The notes under the pieces were generated by a model that saw nothing but the letters and a program-made list of their open reading frames with translations, had not been told where the DNA came from and searched no databases. A stretch of 64,000 nt of DNA from the NCBI RefSeq assembly GCF_000255115.2, contig NC_018068.1, positions 2,761,977-2,825,976 on the forward strand, given 5' to 3'. This document shows positions 25,746-34,094 of this stretch, in pieces; within the stretch, counting starts at the first letter, position 1, and each line of letters opens with the position of its first letter. This stretch comes from Desulfosporosinus acidiphilus SJ4 (GTDB lineage: Bacteria > Bacillota > Desulfitobacteriia > Desulfitobacteriales > Desulfitobacteriaceae). Both the position numbers and the translations under genes were made by a program.

Positions 25746-26447
25746 CTATTTTCTGGCTAAACGGGGAAAGAGGATGTTGTTTTCGAGATGAATATGCTGA
25801 AAAATATCGCTTTCAAGGTCTTGGAACTTATGGTAAGTCAAGCCGAAGGAATTGCAGGCATCATCCGGAACATGATAATCATTGGTAATCTTTCTTAATT
25901 CTTTAAGAATTCGTCCCGCTCCTTCATGTTCTGTTTCTAATTCACCGATTGCCTCCATAACCTTAGTAAGAGTCTCCGGATTAGTCGTTCTTACGTACTC
26001 CTTAATTAAAGGAAACTCGATGACTTCCTCTTTTATCAAATGCTGATCTAGCTCTGTCTTCAGTTCATGAAATAACTTGTGTACCTTTACTAACTCGGGA
26101 TGATTTACTCCATGAACACGTAAGATTTTTGTTGTCAACTCGCTGATTTTAGGAAGTTCGAGCTGAAGATAAGCATGATGGGTGTTAACAATATGGTCGA
26201 TTAGATCTTCTGAAGGTTCCCTCGTCCAATCTTTAATTACAGTTTCTTTGTTTCGAGCCTCTTCATACATTTGATTTAGTTGACTTAGAATCTCTATTTC
26301 ATTTAAATTCTGATCTTGAATAGCCTGTAAGAGCAATCGATCTCCGCCACAACAAAAGTCAATTTTGTATTTTTTAAAGAGATCAGCCGCCCCTGGAAAC
26401 GCTGAAACAATCGTACCGATCTTTTGATTTGCTTGAAATTGGGTCAT
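25746..26447 (-). CDS. ric: Iron-sulfur cluster repair protein RIC (ScdA/YtfE/DnrN)
   Basis: A 233-aa di-iron protein. The N-terminal ScdA/DUF542 domain (residues 1-60) contains KIDFCCGGDRLL. The hemerythrin-like domain follows with metal-binding His/Glu in HIVNTHHAYL, LHELKTELDQHLIKEE, ETEHEGAG and IFQHIHLENNILFP. GGGAGG fixes the start at MTQFQANQ; an 11-codon extension has no ribosome binding site. RIC repairs Fe-S clusters damaged by nitric oxide or peroxide. It lies 77 bp downstream of a hemerythrin gene and may be co-transcribed with it. Confidence 0.93.
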   Translation of the reverse strand: MTQFQANQKIGTIVSAFPGAADLFKKYKIDFCCGGDRLLLQAIQDQNLNEIEILSQLNQMYEEARNKETVIKDWTREPSEDLIDHIVNTHHAYLQLELPKISELTTKILRVHGVNHPELVKVHKLFHELKTELDQHLIKEEVIEFPLIKEYVRTTNPETLTKVMEAIGELETEHEGAGRILKELRKITNDYHVPDDACNSFGLTYHKFQDLESDIFQHIHLENNILFPRLARK

Positions 26448-26524
26448 CTCCGACACCTCCCAAATTATATAATTTAGCACTTTTTATTTAAGAACTTTAA
26501 AGCGCCTTTTTCAAGTTCATAGGG

Positions 26525-27082
26525 CTAACCTTTAAGATAATTGGCCTTTAATTGTTCGATAACTTTAAAATACTTTTCATATGAACCATTACCTGTCTCC
26601 CGAGCTTGAAGACTTGAAAAATCTTGCGCCAGTTTTATTTTCATTGGATCTGAGAGATGCGTTTCTGCCATTTGATAAAGAATATTATTTTCCTTATCAA
26701 TATGCGCATACATAAGGGCTGTATAGTCAGATGCGTTCGCAGCAAACGTTTTAAAAGCTTGTTTATCCCCTTCCTTAACCCTTTCAAAAGCTTCCCTCAT
26801 CCCGCTGATATATCTTCGTCCGTTGTCATGTTCATAGAGCATTACGCCAACAGGTCCGCCTTCTCTGGGAATACCCGCAGATTCCAGGGCCGTAAATAAA
26901 ATTTTCTCTTCCTTACCGTGATGACAGCGGTCTACGAATACTTTCATAACATCGAGCAAAGTTTCGAGATCATTAATATTAATATCGTTTCCTTCAGTAA
27001 TTCGCAGACTAATCTCATCAAGAATCTGCAAAACTGTGAGAACAGCTTCGTGTTCAATGACGAGTTCTTTGGTTGGTCGCAT
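26525..27082 (-). CDS. Hemerythrin-domain protein (185 aa)
   Basis: A hemerythrin-like four-helix bundle. Candidate ligands are IEHEAVL (residue about 11), CHHGKEEKILF (about 52-62), LYEHDNGRRYI (about 84) and YAHIDKENNILY (about 125-136), i.e. H-HxxxE-H-HxxxxE. It probably binds or senses O2 or NO via a di-iron centre. The ATG at 27082 is chosen because AAGGAG is 8 nt away; a GTG three codons upstream overlaps the ribosome binding site. It precedes RIC on the same strand. An FNR-like palindrome lies in the divergent upstream region. Confidence 0.88.
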   Translation of the reverse strand: MRPTKELVIEHEAVLTVLQILDEISLRITEGNDININDLETLLDVMKVFVDRCHHGKEEKILFTALESAGIPREGGPVGVMLYEHDNGRRYISGMREAFERVKEGDKQAFKTFAANASDYTALMYAHIDKENNILYQMAETHLSDPMKIKLAQDFSSLQARETGNGSYEKYFKVIEQLKANYLKG

Positions 27083-27250
27083 TTTTACCACTCCTTTTAT
27101 TTCTTAGCAATGACAGGCTCTAATCATATACAAATTTATCTCTTACTAAACTCTGCCTATATTATTTCCGTGTTTTTATCTTCTTGACTCCTTCTCAAAA
27201 TATCTTTCCTTCTGCTGATTTAATTGTATATAAATCGGCAATTTAAATCT

Positions 27251-27264
27251 GTGACTTAAATCAA
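27251..27264. promoter_or_regulatory. CRP/FNR-family-like half-palindrome in divergent promoter region
   Basis: GTGACTTAAATCAA partly matches the FNR/HcpR-type palindrome TTGAT-N4-ATCAA; one arm is perfect, the other has two changes. It lies between the divergent hemerythrin (minus) and ferritin-like (plus) genes, in a gap of about 360 bp with no other feature I can name. Confidence 0.35.
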
Positions 27265-27441
27265 ATTATTCTATGACTTTAAGCATAGGTTTTTGGTTAC
27301 GGAGTTTTATTCCTCAGTATTTAAGCAGCGAGAGTCAATGCTGGAGTACTCGTAATGTTCCATTTTTTTCGGGTAATTTATGAATTAGAAACTGAGCATA
27401 ATAGTTTCTGAACTATTTGAATTAAGGAAAGAAGAAGGATA

Positions 27442-27888
27442 ATGATGGACACCACCGAGTTAATTACCGAACTCAATAAGATTTTAACATTAGAACATGG
27501 TCACCTTGGGATGTATAAAAACTTTATGAATTATAGCGATAGGGATGTCAGAAGGACTTTCCGACATTTTATGGAGATGGAAATGGAACACGTAAACAGG
27601 ATTCAGACGATTCTTCGTAATCTTGGAATCAAACCTTCTCTCATCGTTGAAGGTGGAGATATTATCGGTAAGATGTTTGGTGTTTCAATAAACATTGCCG
27701 ATGAATTAGAGGCCATAAAAGCCTTTAAATTCATCGAGGAAAAATCACATCAAGGTTATTTAAAATTTACGGAAAAACTTGAAAAAGAAAACACGCCATT
27801 ATCAAACTTCATTGCGGAAGAAATCACATCATCCAATCAGCTCGAATCTTACTTACAGTATTTATGGTTAAAAGATAGGCTTATATAA
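27442..27888 (+). CDS. Ferritin-like domain protein (148 aa)
   Basis: A four-helix protein with ferritin-type di-iron ligands: LTLEHGHLGMY (E and H near residue 18), HFMEMEMEHVNR (ExxH near 47-50), FIEEKSHQGYL (near 97) and IAEEITSSNQLESYL. It is shorter than rubrerythrin and has no rubredoxin domain. GAAGGA precedes the tandem ATGs. It may handle iron or reactive species; its exact family is uncertain. It is divergent from the hemerythrin/RIC genes and ends at a plus-strand terminator. Confidence 0.7.
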   Translation: MMDTTELITELNKILTLEHGHLGMYKNFMNYSDRDVRRTFRHFMEMEMEHVNRIQTILRNLGIKPSLIVEGGDIIGKMFGVSINIADELEAIKAFKFIEEKSHQGYLKFTEKLEKENTPLSNFIAEEITSSNQLESYLQYLWLKDRLI

Positions 27889-27956
27889 CAAGGTAACGTT
27901 GACTACAGAGGTTCGAGTCTCTCTAAAGACAACGATGGAGTGAAGAAATCATCTAA

Positions 27957-27984
27957 CCCTTCAATAAAAATTGGAGGGCTTTTT
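27957..27984 (+). terminator. Terminator of the ferritin-like gene
   Basis: CCCTTCAAT, AAAA loop, ATTGGAGGG and then CTTTTT form a 9-bp stem with one wobble and a T-tract on the plus strand. Confidence 0.8.
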
Positions 27985-27995
27985 AACCCCATAGA

Positions 27996-28009
27996 GTGAT
28001 CTGAATCAC
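27996..28009 (+). promoter_or_regulatory. Perfect FNR-like palindrome before spo0E-like and hemerythrin genes
   Basis: GTGATCTGAATCAC is a perfect 5-4-5 palindrome of the TGAT-N4-ATCA type bound by CRP/FNR-family regulators. It lies about 90 bp upstream of the Spo0E-like gene. With the similar half-site at 27251 it suggests common redox or NO control of this gene group. Confidence 0.45.
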
Positions 28010-28100
28010 GGATACTTATGCTAAATAACACTCAGCTCCGAGATTCGAGTCACATCTGACTTTTCCTCCATACGTTATAGTTACGATGGAGGCGGAAGAA

Positions 28101-28298
28101 ATGTACGGATTAAGCTTCGATCCAAACGAAGAAGTCGAAAAACTTAATATTGATATTGAAGACTTACGCATGAAACTAATCAACGAAGTGCAGCAAAAAC
28201 GCGATCTTCTGGATCCCGAAGTTATAAAATTGAGTCAGAGGTTAGATAGATCATTAAATCAATTTTATAGACTCACCTTTCATTTGGGGCAGAAGTAA
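28101..28298 (+). CDS. Spo0E-like aspartyl-phosphate phosphatase
   Basis: A 65-aa two-helix protein with the Spo0E signature: helix one IDIEDLRMKLINEV and helix two with LSQRLDRSLNQFY (SQxLD motif). Family members dephosphorylate Spo0A-P and restrain sporulation. GGAGGCGG five nt before the ATG at 28101 fixes the start; five codons further upstream there is another ATG inside the ribosome binding site. It lies 65 bp before a hemerythrin gene on the same strand, so sporulation control and redox sensing may be linked here. Confidence 0.85.
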   Translation: MYGLSFDPNEEVEKLNIDIEDLRMKLINEVQQKRDLLDPEVIKLSQRLDRSLNQFYRLTFHLGQK

Positions 28299-28363
28299 AT
28301 CAGCCGTATACACAGCAATAGATTAAACTATTTCCAGATCAAAGATAAAGGAGTGCACTAGAG

Positions 28364-28774
28364 ATGAATATCGACAATCTAACTAGACAACATCGAGAAA
28401 TAGCTCAGTTAATTAAAGAAATCGAAACTCTCTTAACTCAGGACGTAGCGGCTAAATCTTTTGATATTTCTCTAAAAATGGCTGCCCTGTCCGGAAAGCT
28501 GTCAATCCATCTCAAGACGGAAGATGATTACCTTTACCCCTCCTTAAAAATTTCAAACGATGAACGTCTGAAAAGAACGGCCAATCTGTTTAATGAAGAA
28601 ATGGAGAATATTGCACATTCTTTTGCAAACTATAAGGCCAACTATATCTCCGGTACTCAAATCAAGAAGGACGTTACCAAGTTCATTAATGAAACACGTT
28701 CAATATTCTCGCTCTTAAAACATCGTCTTAATCACGAAGACAATCAACTATATCCTTTGGTCCAAAATTTATGA
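28364..28774 (+). CDS. Small hemerythrin-domain protein (136 aa)
   Basis: A hemerythrin-like bundle: LTRQHREIAQLI (His near residue 10), LSIHLKTEDDYLYP (HxxxE near 48), and LKHRLNHEDNQLYPLV (HxxxE near 122). AAGGAG precedes the ATG with good spacing. It follows the spo0E-like gene and the two probably form an operon. Di-iron O2/NO sensing or iron storage is likely, but there is no output domain. Confidence 0.82.
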   Translation: MNIDNLTRQHREIAQLIKEIETLLTQDVAAKSFDISLKMAALSGKLSIHLKTEDDYLYPSLKISNDERLKRTANLFNEEMENIAHSFANYKANYISGTQIKKDVTKFINETRSIFSLLKHRLNHEDNQLYPLVQNL

Positions 28775-28904
28775 AAACCATTACCCCAGTTAATGTAATT
28801 TGTCACACACTCGAAACTTCTACCCCCTAATATAGTTTGTACCTTTGCTTTCACCTCATTTAAAGTATCATCATTTTATGAAATTTACACTAGAATAAAA
28901 CAAG

Positions 28905-28925
28905 GCTGCCCTTGAATGGGGCAGC
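28905..28925 (-). terminator. Terminator overlapping the end of the tetraheme cytochrome gene
   Basis: On the minus strand GCTGCCC, loop, GGGCAGC is followed by CTTGTTTTATTC. The upper part of the stem reaches the stop codon of the cytochrome gene. Confidence 0.7.
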
Positions 28926-29398
28926 TATTCTGATAATGCCTCAAACTTTGCGTCTACACCAAGTCCATTCTTATGGCCGGTATCCCTGTGGCAATTGTTA
29001 CACCCTTGACCATTTTTAATGATCTTAGCATGATTACTAGGCATATGGGGCGCTTTCGTTTCGGGCTTAAAATCTCCTAGATGACAATTTATGCAATTTG
29101 AATCATAGTAAACTGACTTCATTAAAAAAGAATAATTTCCTTTAAGTTGAATACCTACATCACGTATACCTCGTAGCATTGTATCAATTCGATGGAAAGG
29201 CCCTCTTGTTTCATGACAATCCCTGCAATCAATCTCTTTATGTGGGGCTTTTTCCCATGATATAACATAGGGTTCTGTCTCATGACAATAGTTGCATGAA
29301 GAAGGGATAGTAAACCAGGCATATCCGATTCTGAATGATGTATAACCTGCTATAACTATAAGTCCAGCGATCACTAGCCCTTTTTGATATACTTTCAT
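28925..29398 (-). CDS. NapC/NrfH-like membrane tetraheme cytochrome c
   Basis: A 157-aa protein with an uncleaved N-terminal membrane anchor (residues 7-27) and four CxxCH sites at about 35, 58, 102 and 133, spaced as in the NapC/NirT/NrfH family. These proteins take electrons from menaquinol and pass them to periplasmic-side reductases. No partner reductase is adjacent; nearby redox genes are the hemerythrin group and the molybdenum oxidoreductase. AAAGGGG precedes the ATG. Length is typical of the NrfH-sized members. Confidence 0.87.
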   Translation of the reverse strand: MKVYQKGLVIAGLIVIAGYTSFRIGYAWFTIPSSCNYCHETEPYVISWEKAPHKEIDCRDCHETRGPFHRIDTMLRGIRDVGIQLKGNYSFLMKSVYYDSNCINCHLGDFKPETKAPHMPSNHAKIIKNGQGCNNCHRDTGHKNGLGVDAKFEALSE

Positions 29399-29596
29399 AG
29401 TATCCCCTTTTCGAACAAATTAATTAAATATCTTAGGTTAATCTCAAGTTAATCAAGCAACAATATTTAGTATTTTTCATCTCATAAAAATTATCCTCAG
29501 ATTTTGATACAGTCTAAAGAAAGTGCTCCTTGCTACCGGAAATGTCCAGAGACATCGATGAACGCATAATAGGATAGGATAGACACTCCGAACTTA

Positions 29597-29657
29597 ATAA
29601 AATTAGTGTAAAGCGGCCCCGCATTTTTATGCTTAAGCCGCTTTACACTAATTTTAT
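29597..29657. terminator. Exceptional 20-bp perfect hairpin downstream of the Mo-hydroxylase gene
   Basis: ATAAAATTAGTGTAAAGCGG (29597-29616) and its exact complement (29638-29657) flank a 21-nt loop that itself contains GCAT-TTTT-ATGC. It is about 80 bp after the stop of the minus-strand molybdenum oxidoreductase gene, so terminator function is likely. The perfection and length are greater than usual; a small MITE-like repeat is an alternative. The rest of the 29399-29739 gap is AT-rich. Confidence 0.6.
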
Positions 29658-29739
29658 ATCAATTCATCCGACCACTGATCATATTCGTTTTCTAATTCAC
29701 TTACACTATAGTTACTTCTTGTTTCCCTCAGTTGTCCAT

Positions 29740-32400
29740 TTATTCATGCTGCTGTAAGGCTGCTTTGATCTTATCCGGTGTTGCAGGCAAGTCGCAGATC
29801 CATAATCCTATGGCATCCTTAATGGCACTAATGATTGCAGGAGCAGTCGGAACCATCGTCATCTCGCCAACTCCGGTCGAACCTTTACCAGTACCATGGA
29901 CTCTTGGTGTCTCCCGGATGACGGACTCCATCGGGAAGGAAGTCCTTATACTTGGAAACTTAAATGTTATCCAGTCTTTTGTCTGACCTGCAATATACTG
30001 CTCACGAAGAGCAAATCCAGCACCCATATCTGCCCCGCCTTCAAGCTGTCCTTCATAGCTCTGAGGGTTAATTACGGGGCCGCTGTCCACTGCGGTGGTC
30101 ATCTTAAGTATCTTAACATGACCTGTTTCAAGATTAACCTCAACTTCAGCTAATTGTAACGCGTGAACCTGAGATTCAAAGGAAGGACCTTGACCCGTTT
30201 TAGAATCCAGCGATCCTTTTTCCTGTGTGGACTTGGTTCCAACATAGCGAACCGATTGTCCTGCCTCTATAAGTTCCTGGTAAGTCGCTGCTCCAAAATC
30301 AGTCATCGCTTGTTTTAACTGTTTAACTGCGTCTACCAAAGCCCCTCCCACCATGTAAGTCATTCTGCTTCCCGCAGCAGGTCCGGTGGCACCGGCGCAG
30401 TCGCTATTCTTCGTCACTAGGCGAACTTTGTTCAGAGGTAATCCTAAACCGTCAGCAGCTAACTGCGTAAGCATTGAGTCGTTGCCTTCGCCGGGATCGG
30501 CGACTGCGGCATAGATAGTGACTCCGTTGTCAGGATCAAGTTCCAGCGTTACCACAGCTTGGTCGCCGGCTCCCCCGATGCCGAAGGCACCGGCACCCAG
30601 CCCAACACCACGCCTGATTATACCCTTCTTATATTCCCTTGACTCAAGCAGACTTCGTTCATAGTGGGGTCGCATAGCTTCACAGAGTTCGGGGAAAGGC
30701 CACTGTTCTACGATACTGCCGGTGGATTTAGATTGGCCTGGCTGCAAAGAGTTCAATATCCGCATCGTCAAGGGATCTATTCCCAATTTATCCGCCAGCA
30801 TATTAACCGCACACTCCAGAGCAAAATGAGCTTGCGGCGGTCCTGCTCCCCGGGCCGCAGCTCCCCAGGGATTATTAGTGTACGTCAGTCTACTGAGAGC
30901 GCTTACATTGGGAATGTTATAGGCTCCTGAAAGCATTTGCATGGCTCGATTGATAATCACATCACCATTTGAGTGATAAGCACCATTGTCTACATCGATA
31001 TCAATTTTATAAGCAGTGATCCGGCCTGTACCATCGGCTCCAAGCTTAACTTTCATATCGAAAGGATGCCTCTTCGGTGTCATCAGCATTGACTCTATTA
31101 AACTTGGGATGTAACGAACCGGACGCTTGAAGAATAAAGCGGCGCCGGCAGCAATACCCTCCGAGGTAACTTCTAATTTTATGCCAAACTGCCCGCCCGT
31201 GTAGGCTTCTTCATAACGCATATTTTTCCAGCCAAGGGCCTCTTGGAGCATACTCAAATGCTTGTGAATGCTGATACTGCGTCCAATGACAACAAGCTGA
31301 GCATCAGTACCCTCGCCTTCCAAGTATGCAGCACAGGCCTCGGGCTCAAGGGGCGCTTGATGGTTAATCTGGGTGGTGAAATGGGCCTCAATGACCGTTG
31401 TCGATTCAGCCAAAGCTTTTTCCGCGTCACCTTTGATCTGAGGTTGAATAAAGCAAAGATTGGGTCTGTCATCGTGCAGTTGAATGGCTCCGGCGGCCAT
31501 TGCTTCTTGTGGTGAATTCAACACGGGAAGCAGTTCATATTCCACTTCTACCGTCCTGGCGGCCTCCACCGCCTGCTGCCGGGTCACTGCCGCCACAACC
31601 GCCACAGGATCGCCGATATAGCGAACTTTATCTTCGCAGAGAACGGGACGGTCAGCGACAGTGTATTTCAAACGATTGGTGCCCATGATATCCTTTGCCG
31701 TCATAACTCCTATAACCCCAGGCATACTGCAGGCAGCCGAGTAGTCTATCTTTTTAATGCGGGCATGAGGGTGTGGGCTTCGCACAGCAACCAGCTCAAG
31801 TGCACCAGGAATGACAATATCGGCCGTAAATTGTGCCGTACCGCATGCCTTAGCCAGCCCTGACGGGCGAGGATGCGAAACACCGTATTTCGGCCCATTG
31901 GGATCTGGCCGAACGTCGGCGGGGGAAAGCTCTTTTCGAATAAACTGTCCAGCTAACTTTACGGCATCAATGATCTTGACATAACCTGTACAGCGACATA
32001 AGTTGTGACGCAGGGCATCTTTTATCTCTTCTGTACTGGGATTTAGATTTACATCTAATAAAGCTTTAGTGGCCATAATAATGCCGGGAGTGCAATAACC
32101 GCACTGAATAGCTCCGGATAAAACCATAGCCTCTTGAATGAGGTGAGGATTTTCAGGGGTTCCTAAACCCTCAACGGTGATCACCTCGGCGTTGTCCAAT
32201 TTTTCAACTTTTAACAAACAAGATCTGACAGCCTTACCGTTGACGATGACTGTACAGGCCCCGCATTGCCCTGACTTGTCGCATGATTGCTTCGTTCCTG
32301 TCAAATGTAATTCGTCGCGCAGGAAGTCAAGCAACGTTAAATTCGGGTCGGCAACCACATGACGTGATGTGCCATTGACTTTCAGGAGTATTTTTTTCAA
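29740..32400 (-). CDS. MOP-type molybdenum aldehyde oxidoreductase (xanthine oxidase family)
   Basis: An 886-aa single-chain enzyme, close to the 907 aa of Desulfovibrio gigas MOP. N-terminal [2Fe-2S] domain with C40, C46, C49, C61, then helical [2Fe-2S] domain with C100, C103, C135, C137 (GYCTPG, CRCTGY). The molybdopterin-binding part follows from about 175 with GGQFGIKLE, RGAGPPQAHFALE and the catalytic-Glu motif GSTGVGEMT near the C-terminus. There is no FAD domain. It probably oxidises aldehydes or N-heterocycles. The TTG start has GGAGGTG 8 nt upstream. It is 66 bp downstream of the permease gene. Confidence 0.9.
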   Translation of the reverse strand: MKKILLKVNGTSRHVVADPNLTLLDFLRDELHLTGTKQSCDKSGQCGACTVIVNGKAVRSCLLKVEKLDNAEVITVEGLGTPENPHLIQEAMVLSGAIQCGYCTPGIIMATKALLDVNLNPSTEEIKDALRHNLCRCTGYVKIIDAVKLAGQFIRKELSPADVRPDPNGPKYGVSHPRPSGLAKACGTAQFTADIVIPGALELVAVRSPHPHARIKKIDYSAACSMPGVIGVMTAKDIMGTNRLKYTVADRPVLCEDKVRYIGDPVAVVAAVTRQQAVEAARTVEVEYELLPVLNSPQEAMAAGAIQLHDDRPNLCFIQPQIKGDAEKALAESTTVIEAHFTTQINHQAPLEPEACAAYLEGEGTDAQLVVIGRSISIHKHLSMLQEALGWKNMRYEEAYTGGQFGIKLEVTSEGIAAGAALFFKRPVRYIPSLIESMLMTPKRHPFDMKVKLGADGTGRITAYKIDIDVDNGAYHSNGDVIINRAMQMLSGAYNIPNVSALSRLTYTNNPWGAAARGAGPPQAHFALECAVNMLADKLGIDPLTMRILNSLQPGQSKSTGSIVEQWPFPELCEAMRPHYERSLLESREYKKGIIRRGVGLGAGAFGIGGAGDQAVVTLELDPDNGVTIYAAVADPGEGNDSMLTQLAADGLGLPLNKVRLVTKNSDCAGATGPAAGSRMTYMVGGALVDAVKQLKQAMTDFGAATYQELIEAGQSVRYVGTKSTQEKGSLDSKTGQGPSFESQVHALQLAEVEVNLETGHVKILKMTTAVDSGPVINPQSYEGQLEGGADMGAGFALREQYIAGQTKDWITFKFPSIRTSFPMESVIRETPRVHGTGKGSTGVGEMTMVPTAPAIISAIKDAIGLWICDLPATPDKIKAALQQHE

Positions 32401-32466
32401 TATGATTCACCTCCATTACGATTTTCATGAGTTATTAAGTACTAATCCAGGTTCCAGAAGATCTAC

Positions 32467-33873
32467 CTATTCATCGGCTACTACGCTTCCTACTCGACGA
32501 CCGAGTTCGGGATTACGACGGGTGGCAACCAGAGCATAGACGACAACTACCACAAGATAGGCCAAAATCAAGTAGGGAAATATATTATATGGAGTGGGCT
32601 GACCAGGCTGGATCAATCCCCATAGCGGCAGCAACATGGTTAATGTACTTACAGCAGGCACAATACCGTGCTTCAACGTTTTAAACTTGTCTGCCCGCTG
32701 ACGCTTGTAAAAGGTTGTCAGGGCAAAGTTCAATGTTATATAAATAAGAATAACACCAATTGCACCCAAAGTACTCAAAAAACCGTAAACATCAAGTGGG
32801 GCAGCTTTAGTGCTCCAAATGAAGGTTATCAGGCAAGCTGCGATAAGGTAAAAACGTATAGCCGCCACGGGCGTCTGCTTTTTACTCACTCCGGCCAACC
32901 ATTTAGGCAGGAGTCCCTCGCGAGCCGAACTGAATATTACCCTGGATTGCCCGTTAGTCGCACCTATAAGGCAGGCCAAAGTACTGGTAAAGCCGGCGAG
33001 ATAAGCCAGAATGACAAATCCGCCCAAGGCTTCTTTAGAAGCGTCAATAAATGGCACGCTCGCGTTAGCAATTAATGATTCATTAGCGTGCAGGCCGATA
33101 ATTGTCGCATACCCCAGAAAAGTGTACATCAAACCGGCTACAATAACCGTCGTATATACTGCCAGCGGTACATTCCTCCTCGGGTTTTCAGTTTCCTCTG
33201 CAAGCGGCGCTGAGTTGCCCACCCCGATAAACATGAATATAGCAATGGGGAAGCCTAATCCTACACCACTCAAACCGCCTTTTATGTTCGCCGGGTTAAG
33301 CGGCGCAAAGCTGATGTATGCGTGTCCGGCAATTAACATTGCTATGGCCGATATCAACAAAAGTCCCACTTCAAATGCAAAAACTGTAACCACAGTACGC
33401 ACAGACAACTTGATACCGGATGACGTTACCCAGTATACAAGCAACACGAACAACACACTAATAATCCACCAGGGTACTTGGATGTTTAAGAAATTTTTAA
33501 TAATTTCTGCCGTCCAGTAGCCACTCATAGTGATTACTGAACCAATGGCTACGATATAAGAGAAAACATACATTAAAGCAACGATAACACTCATGCTTCT
33601 ACCAAATGACTTCCCAATAAATGTTACATAAGATCCTGTGCTTGGCAGGGCCTTAGTAAACTCCGTAATTGCGTTGGCATGAAAAGCCATCGCGACTGCC
33701 GCCAAAAGAACGGTCAGAGGAGCTGCAATTCCTGCCCCCCCTACGATGAGAGAGAGAGAGAAGTAAATACACATTGCCGGTGCCACATTGGCCAGAGAAG
33801 AGGAGACTATTTCACTCAGACTTAAAGCGTTCTTTTTAAGACGGGGTACTTCAACCCCCGCATGATTTAACAT
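32467..33873 (-). CDS. APC-superfamily amino acid/amine permease
   Basis: A 468-aa protein with about 12 membrane segments. TM1 region SEIVSSSLANVAPAMCIYFSL and the loop PSTGSYVTFIGKSFGR near residues 90-105 match the APC family. EETENPRRNVPLAVYTT near 228-245 is the conserved segment before TM7. GGGAGG 8 nt before the ATG at 33873 fixes the start; a 13-codon extension is open but lacks a site. It lies between a sigma-54 activator and the Mo-oxidoreductase and probably imports the substrate or a related amine. Confidence 0.87.
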   Translation of the reverse strand: MLNHAGVEVPRLKKNALSLSEIVSSSLANVAPAMCIYFSLSLIVGGAGIAAPLTVLLAAVAMAFHANAITEFTKALPSTGSYVTFIGKSFGRSMSVIVALMYVFSYIVAIGSVITMSGYWTAEIIKNFLNIQVPWWIISVLFVLLVYWVTSSGIKLSVRTVVTVFAFEVGLLLISAIAMLIAGHAYISFAPLNPANIKGGLSGVGLGFPIAIFMFIGVGNSAPLAEETENPRRNVPLAVYTTVIVAGLMYTFLGYATIIGLHANESLIANASVPFIDASKEALGGFVILAYLAGFTSTLACLIGATNGQSRVIFSSAREGLLPKWLAGVSKKQTPVAAIRFYLIAACLITFIWSTKAAPLDVYGFLSTLGAIGVILIYITLNFALTTFYKRQRADKFKTLKHGIVPAVSTLTMLLPLWGLIQPGQPTPYNIFPYLILAYLVVVVVYALVATRRNPELGRRVGSVVADE

Positions 33874-34094
33874 GAACAACACCTCCCGTGATATTGTATT
33901 ATTCTCCTCCAAATCGCAAACAGAAAATAACTTGCTTCCGATAGGGCTCTTAGCCCTGTAATAGCAGGTTCACCCCCTTTCTGACAGTCATCATCGGAAA
34001 GTACCAAGATATCTGCGAATTATCTTATTTATACAAAGCTGTAACACAAAAATGGCTATTGCTTTTTATCTGCAAACTACCTAAAATGCGCGAG

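Noticed and set aside
27905-28060. TTCGAGTC words resembling tRNA T-loops (near 27912 and 28042)
   Set aside because: No acceptor, D or anticodon stem can be drawn around either one.
33874-34094. Possible sigma-54 promoter directly before the permease/Mo-oxidoreductase genes
   Set aside because: TTGGTAC near 34005 lacks a correctly spaced -12 GC.
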